DNA of 64,000 nt from NCBI RefSeq assembly GCF_003970925.1, contig NZ_RWJF01000001.1, forward strand, positions 738,501-802,500. Direction: 5' to 3'. Positions within the stretch are counted from its first letter, which is position 1. Every line of letters starts with the position of its first letter. Shown piece after piece: positions 62,871 through 64,000 of the stretch. The position numbers and the translations under genes are program-made. Below the pieces are notes generated by a model. It saw only the letters and a list, made by a program, of their open reading frames with translations, was not told the DNA's origin and did not search any database. The stretch comes from Sphingomonas ginkgonis. GTDB taxonomy: Bacteria; Pseudomonadota; Alphaproteobacteria; Sphingomonadales; Sphingomonadaceae.

Positions 62871-63607
62871 ACGACCTTGCCGCCCACATCGGACCGCTCG
62901 ACGCAGCTGGACGCGGATCGCTGCACCAGCGGCTCGCCCGGGGCATGCGCGACGCGATCGAGCGCGGGATCGTCCGCCCCGAGGAAGCGCTCCCCGCCGA
63001 ACGGGACCTCGCGACCGAGTTCTCGGTCTCGCGCATCACCGTCCGCAAGGCGCTCGACGCCCTGGTGGCGGACGGGCTGCTGGTGCGGCGGCAGGGGGCG
63101 GGGACCTTCGTCGCCGGGCGGGTTGAAAAGCAATTCGCCAAGCTTTCCTCCTTCACCGAGGACATGGCGGCGCGCGGCCGGTCGGTGACCAGCCAATGGC
63201 TGATGCAGCTCGAGGGGGCGGTCACGCCCGACGAGTCGCTGATGCTCGGGCTGAGCCCCGGGGCGCCGGTCTATCGTTTCCGCCGGATCCGCTTCGCCGA
63301 CGAGCTGCCGATGGCGATCGAGCATAGCGCGGTGCCGGGGTTCGCCCTGCCGGGCGCGGACGCGGTGGGCGAGTCGCTCTACCAGGCGCTGGAAGAGGCT
63401 GGGCACCGGCCCACTCGGGCGTTGCAACGGCTGCGCGCGGTTCTGTTCGACACGGAGCAGGCGGCCTTGCTGGGGGTCGAGCCGGGCGCGCCCGGCCTGT
63501 TCATCGAGCGTCGGGGTTTCCTCGAGGACGGCCGCGCGATCGAGGCGACCAAGAGCTGGTATCGCGGTGACGCCTACGACTTCGTCGCCGAACTCAGCGC
63601 CCGGTGA
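62867..63607 (+). CDS. GntR/UTRA transcriptional regulator of the GlcNAc operon
   Basis: A 246-residue regulator of the HutC subfamily. The N-terminal GntR winged helix (~15-80) reads EEALPAERDLATEFSVSRIT then VRKALDALVADGLLVRRQGA. The UTRA effector domain (~95-240) has SLMLGLSPGAPVYRFRRIRF and RAIEATKSWYRGDAYDF. Relatives sense GlcNAc-6-P or GlcN-6-P (NagR/YvoA, NagQ). Its divergent placement between the uptake operon and the deaminase gene fits a local repressor. AGAGGGGA precedes the ATG. Confidence 0.9.
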   Translation: MNDLAAHIGPLDAAGRGSLHQRLARGMRDAIERGIVRPEEALPAERDLATEFSVSRITVRKALDALVADGLLVRRQGAGTFVAGRVEKQFAKLSSFTEDMAARGRSVTSQWLMQLEGAVTPDESLMLGLSPGAPVYRFRRIRFADELPMAIEHSAVPGFALPGADAVGESLYQALEEAGHRPTRALQRLRAVLFDTEQAALLGVEPGAPGLFIERRGFLEDGRAIEATKSWYRGDAYDFVAELSAR

Positions 63608-63611
63608 TGCG

Positions 63612-64000
63612 GTGATCGCGCCCGAGGCGACCCGCATGTTCGCCGAGGCCGCCGATGCGGCCGCCGCGGTTGCACGCCAGCTCGCCGCCAACCGCGCGAT
63701 CGTGCAGGTCCTGGCCGAACGGCTGCGCGCGGAACCGCCGCCGGTCGTGCTGACTTGCGCGCGCGGCAGTTCGGACCATGCCGCGACCTACCTCAAGCAC
63801 CTGGTCGAGACTCGCGTCGAGATCCCCGTCGCGTCGGTCTCCCCGTCGGTGACGTCGATCTACGGCGCGGCGCCCGCGGCTCGCGGCATGCTGGCGCTGG
63901 CGCTGTCGCAGTCGGGGCGCAGTCCGGACTTGGTCAGCAGCATGGGCCGGGCCGCCGAGGCCGGCGCGCTCACGGTGGCGATGGTCAACGATGCCGATTC
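63612..64000 (+). CDS. SIS-domain glucosamine-6-phosphate deaminase, NagB-II type (cut by window end)
   Basis: The first 129 codons of a SIS-domain protein, open to the window end. The phosphosugar-binding loop VLTCARGSSDHAATY and the second loop ALSQSGRSPDLVSS match GlmS-isomerase-like deaminases of the NagB-II group, which convert GlcN-6-P to fructose-6-P and ammonia in Shewanella- and sphingomonad-type GlcNAc pathways. GTG at 63612 is 4 bp after the regulator stop, so they are coupled; ATG 63636 would be late. nagA probably follows outside the window. Confidence 0.85.
   Translation, partial: MIAPEATRMFAEAADAAAAVARQLAANRAIVQVLAERLRAEPPPVVLTCARGSSDHAATYLKHLVETRVEIPVASVSPSVTSIYGAAPAARGMLALALSQSGRSPDLVSSMGRAAEAGALTVAMVNDAD

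Overview
The window is high-GC, densely coded DNA that reads like an alphaproteobacterial chromosome, most likely Sphingomonadales (Sphingomonas-like). The supports are two long TonB-dependent receptors, one beside a TPR-sulfotransferase; homogentisate 1,2-dioxygenase directly followed by a short fumarylacetoacetase-type protein; an HWE-type kinase; BTLCP and RcnB family proteins; and inverted REP pairs. I ran no search, so this placement is an inference from protein families and composition.

Region by region: 1-4.6 kb holds housekeeping genes (3' part of acnA, a small membrane protein, ygfZ, pyrC) and a Crp/Fnr regulator. 4.6-10.4 kb is an envelope and surface region: a broken secretin, a TonB-like protein, a glycine-zipper lipoprotein followed by an L,D-transpeptidase, a GT2 glycosyltransferase, a decayed acyltransferase and tRNA-Ser(GCT). 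10.7-15 kb carries a TonB-dependent receptor and a TPR-sulfotransferase.

15-33.2 kb is the most distinctive part. It has a 580-bp AT-richer regulatory-looking region, a single 3,512-codon repeat adhesin, a TolC-like outer-membrane protein, a type I secretion ABC transporter, a SleB-type cell-wall hydrolase whose start overlaps the ABC gene, an HlyD-type adaptor, and a convergent BTLCP (LapG-like) periplasmic cysteine protease. Together they form a self-contained Lap-like secrete, anchor and release system. No LapD-like c-di-GMP receptor is present in the window.

33.3-51.1 kb is mixed: an alpha/beta hydrolase, an orphan [2Fe-2S] subunit, an RcnB protein, a DUF885 protein, several small proteins, the hmgA-fumarylacetoacetase pair, a ketopantoate-reductase-like gene with a DUF2334 deacetylase opposite a GT4 glycosyltransferase, moaA, a shortened Mfd homologue and a TupA-like ATP-grasp protein. 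51.3-53.4 kb is a hybrid HWE histidine kinase with two lesions.

53.5-64 kb is an N-acetylglucosamine/chito-oligosaccharide module. One operon encodes an outer-membrane receptor, a GH20 hexosaminidase, a fused EIIA-HPr-EI phosphotransferase and an EIIBC permease, with 4-bp overlaps between the last three. Facing it are a GntR/UTRA regulator and the start of a SIS-domain deaminase (NagB-II type). Two matching 17-bp sites in the divergent promoter region are good operator candidates. The proposed chain is uptake across the outer membrane, trimming to GlcNAc in the periplasm, import with phosphorylation, then deamination.
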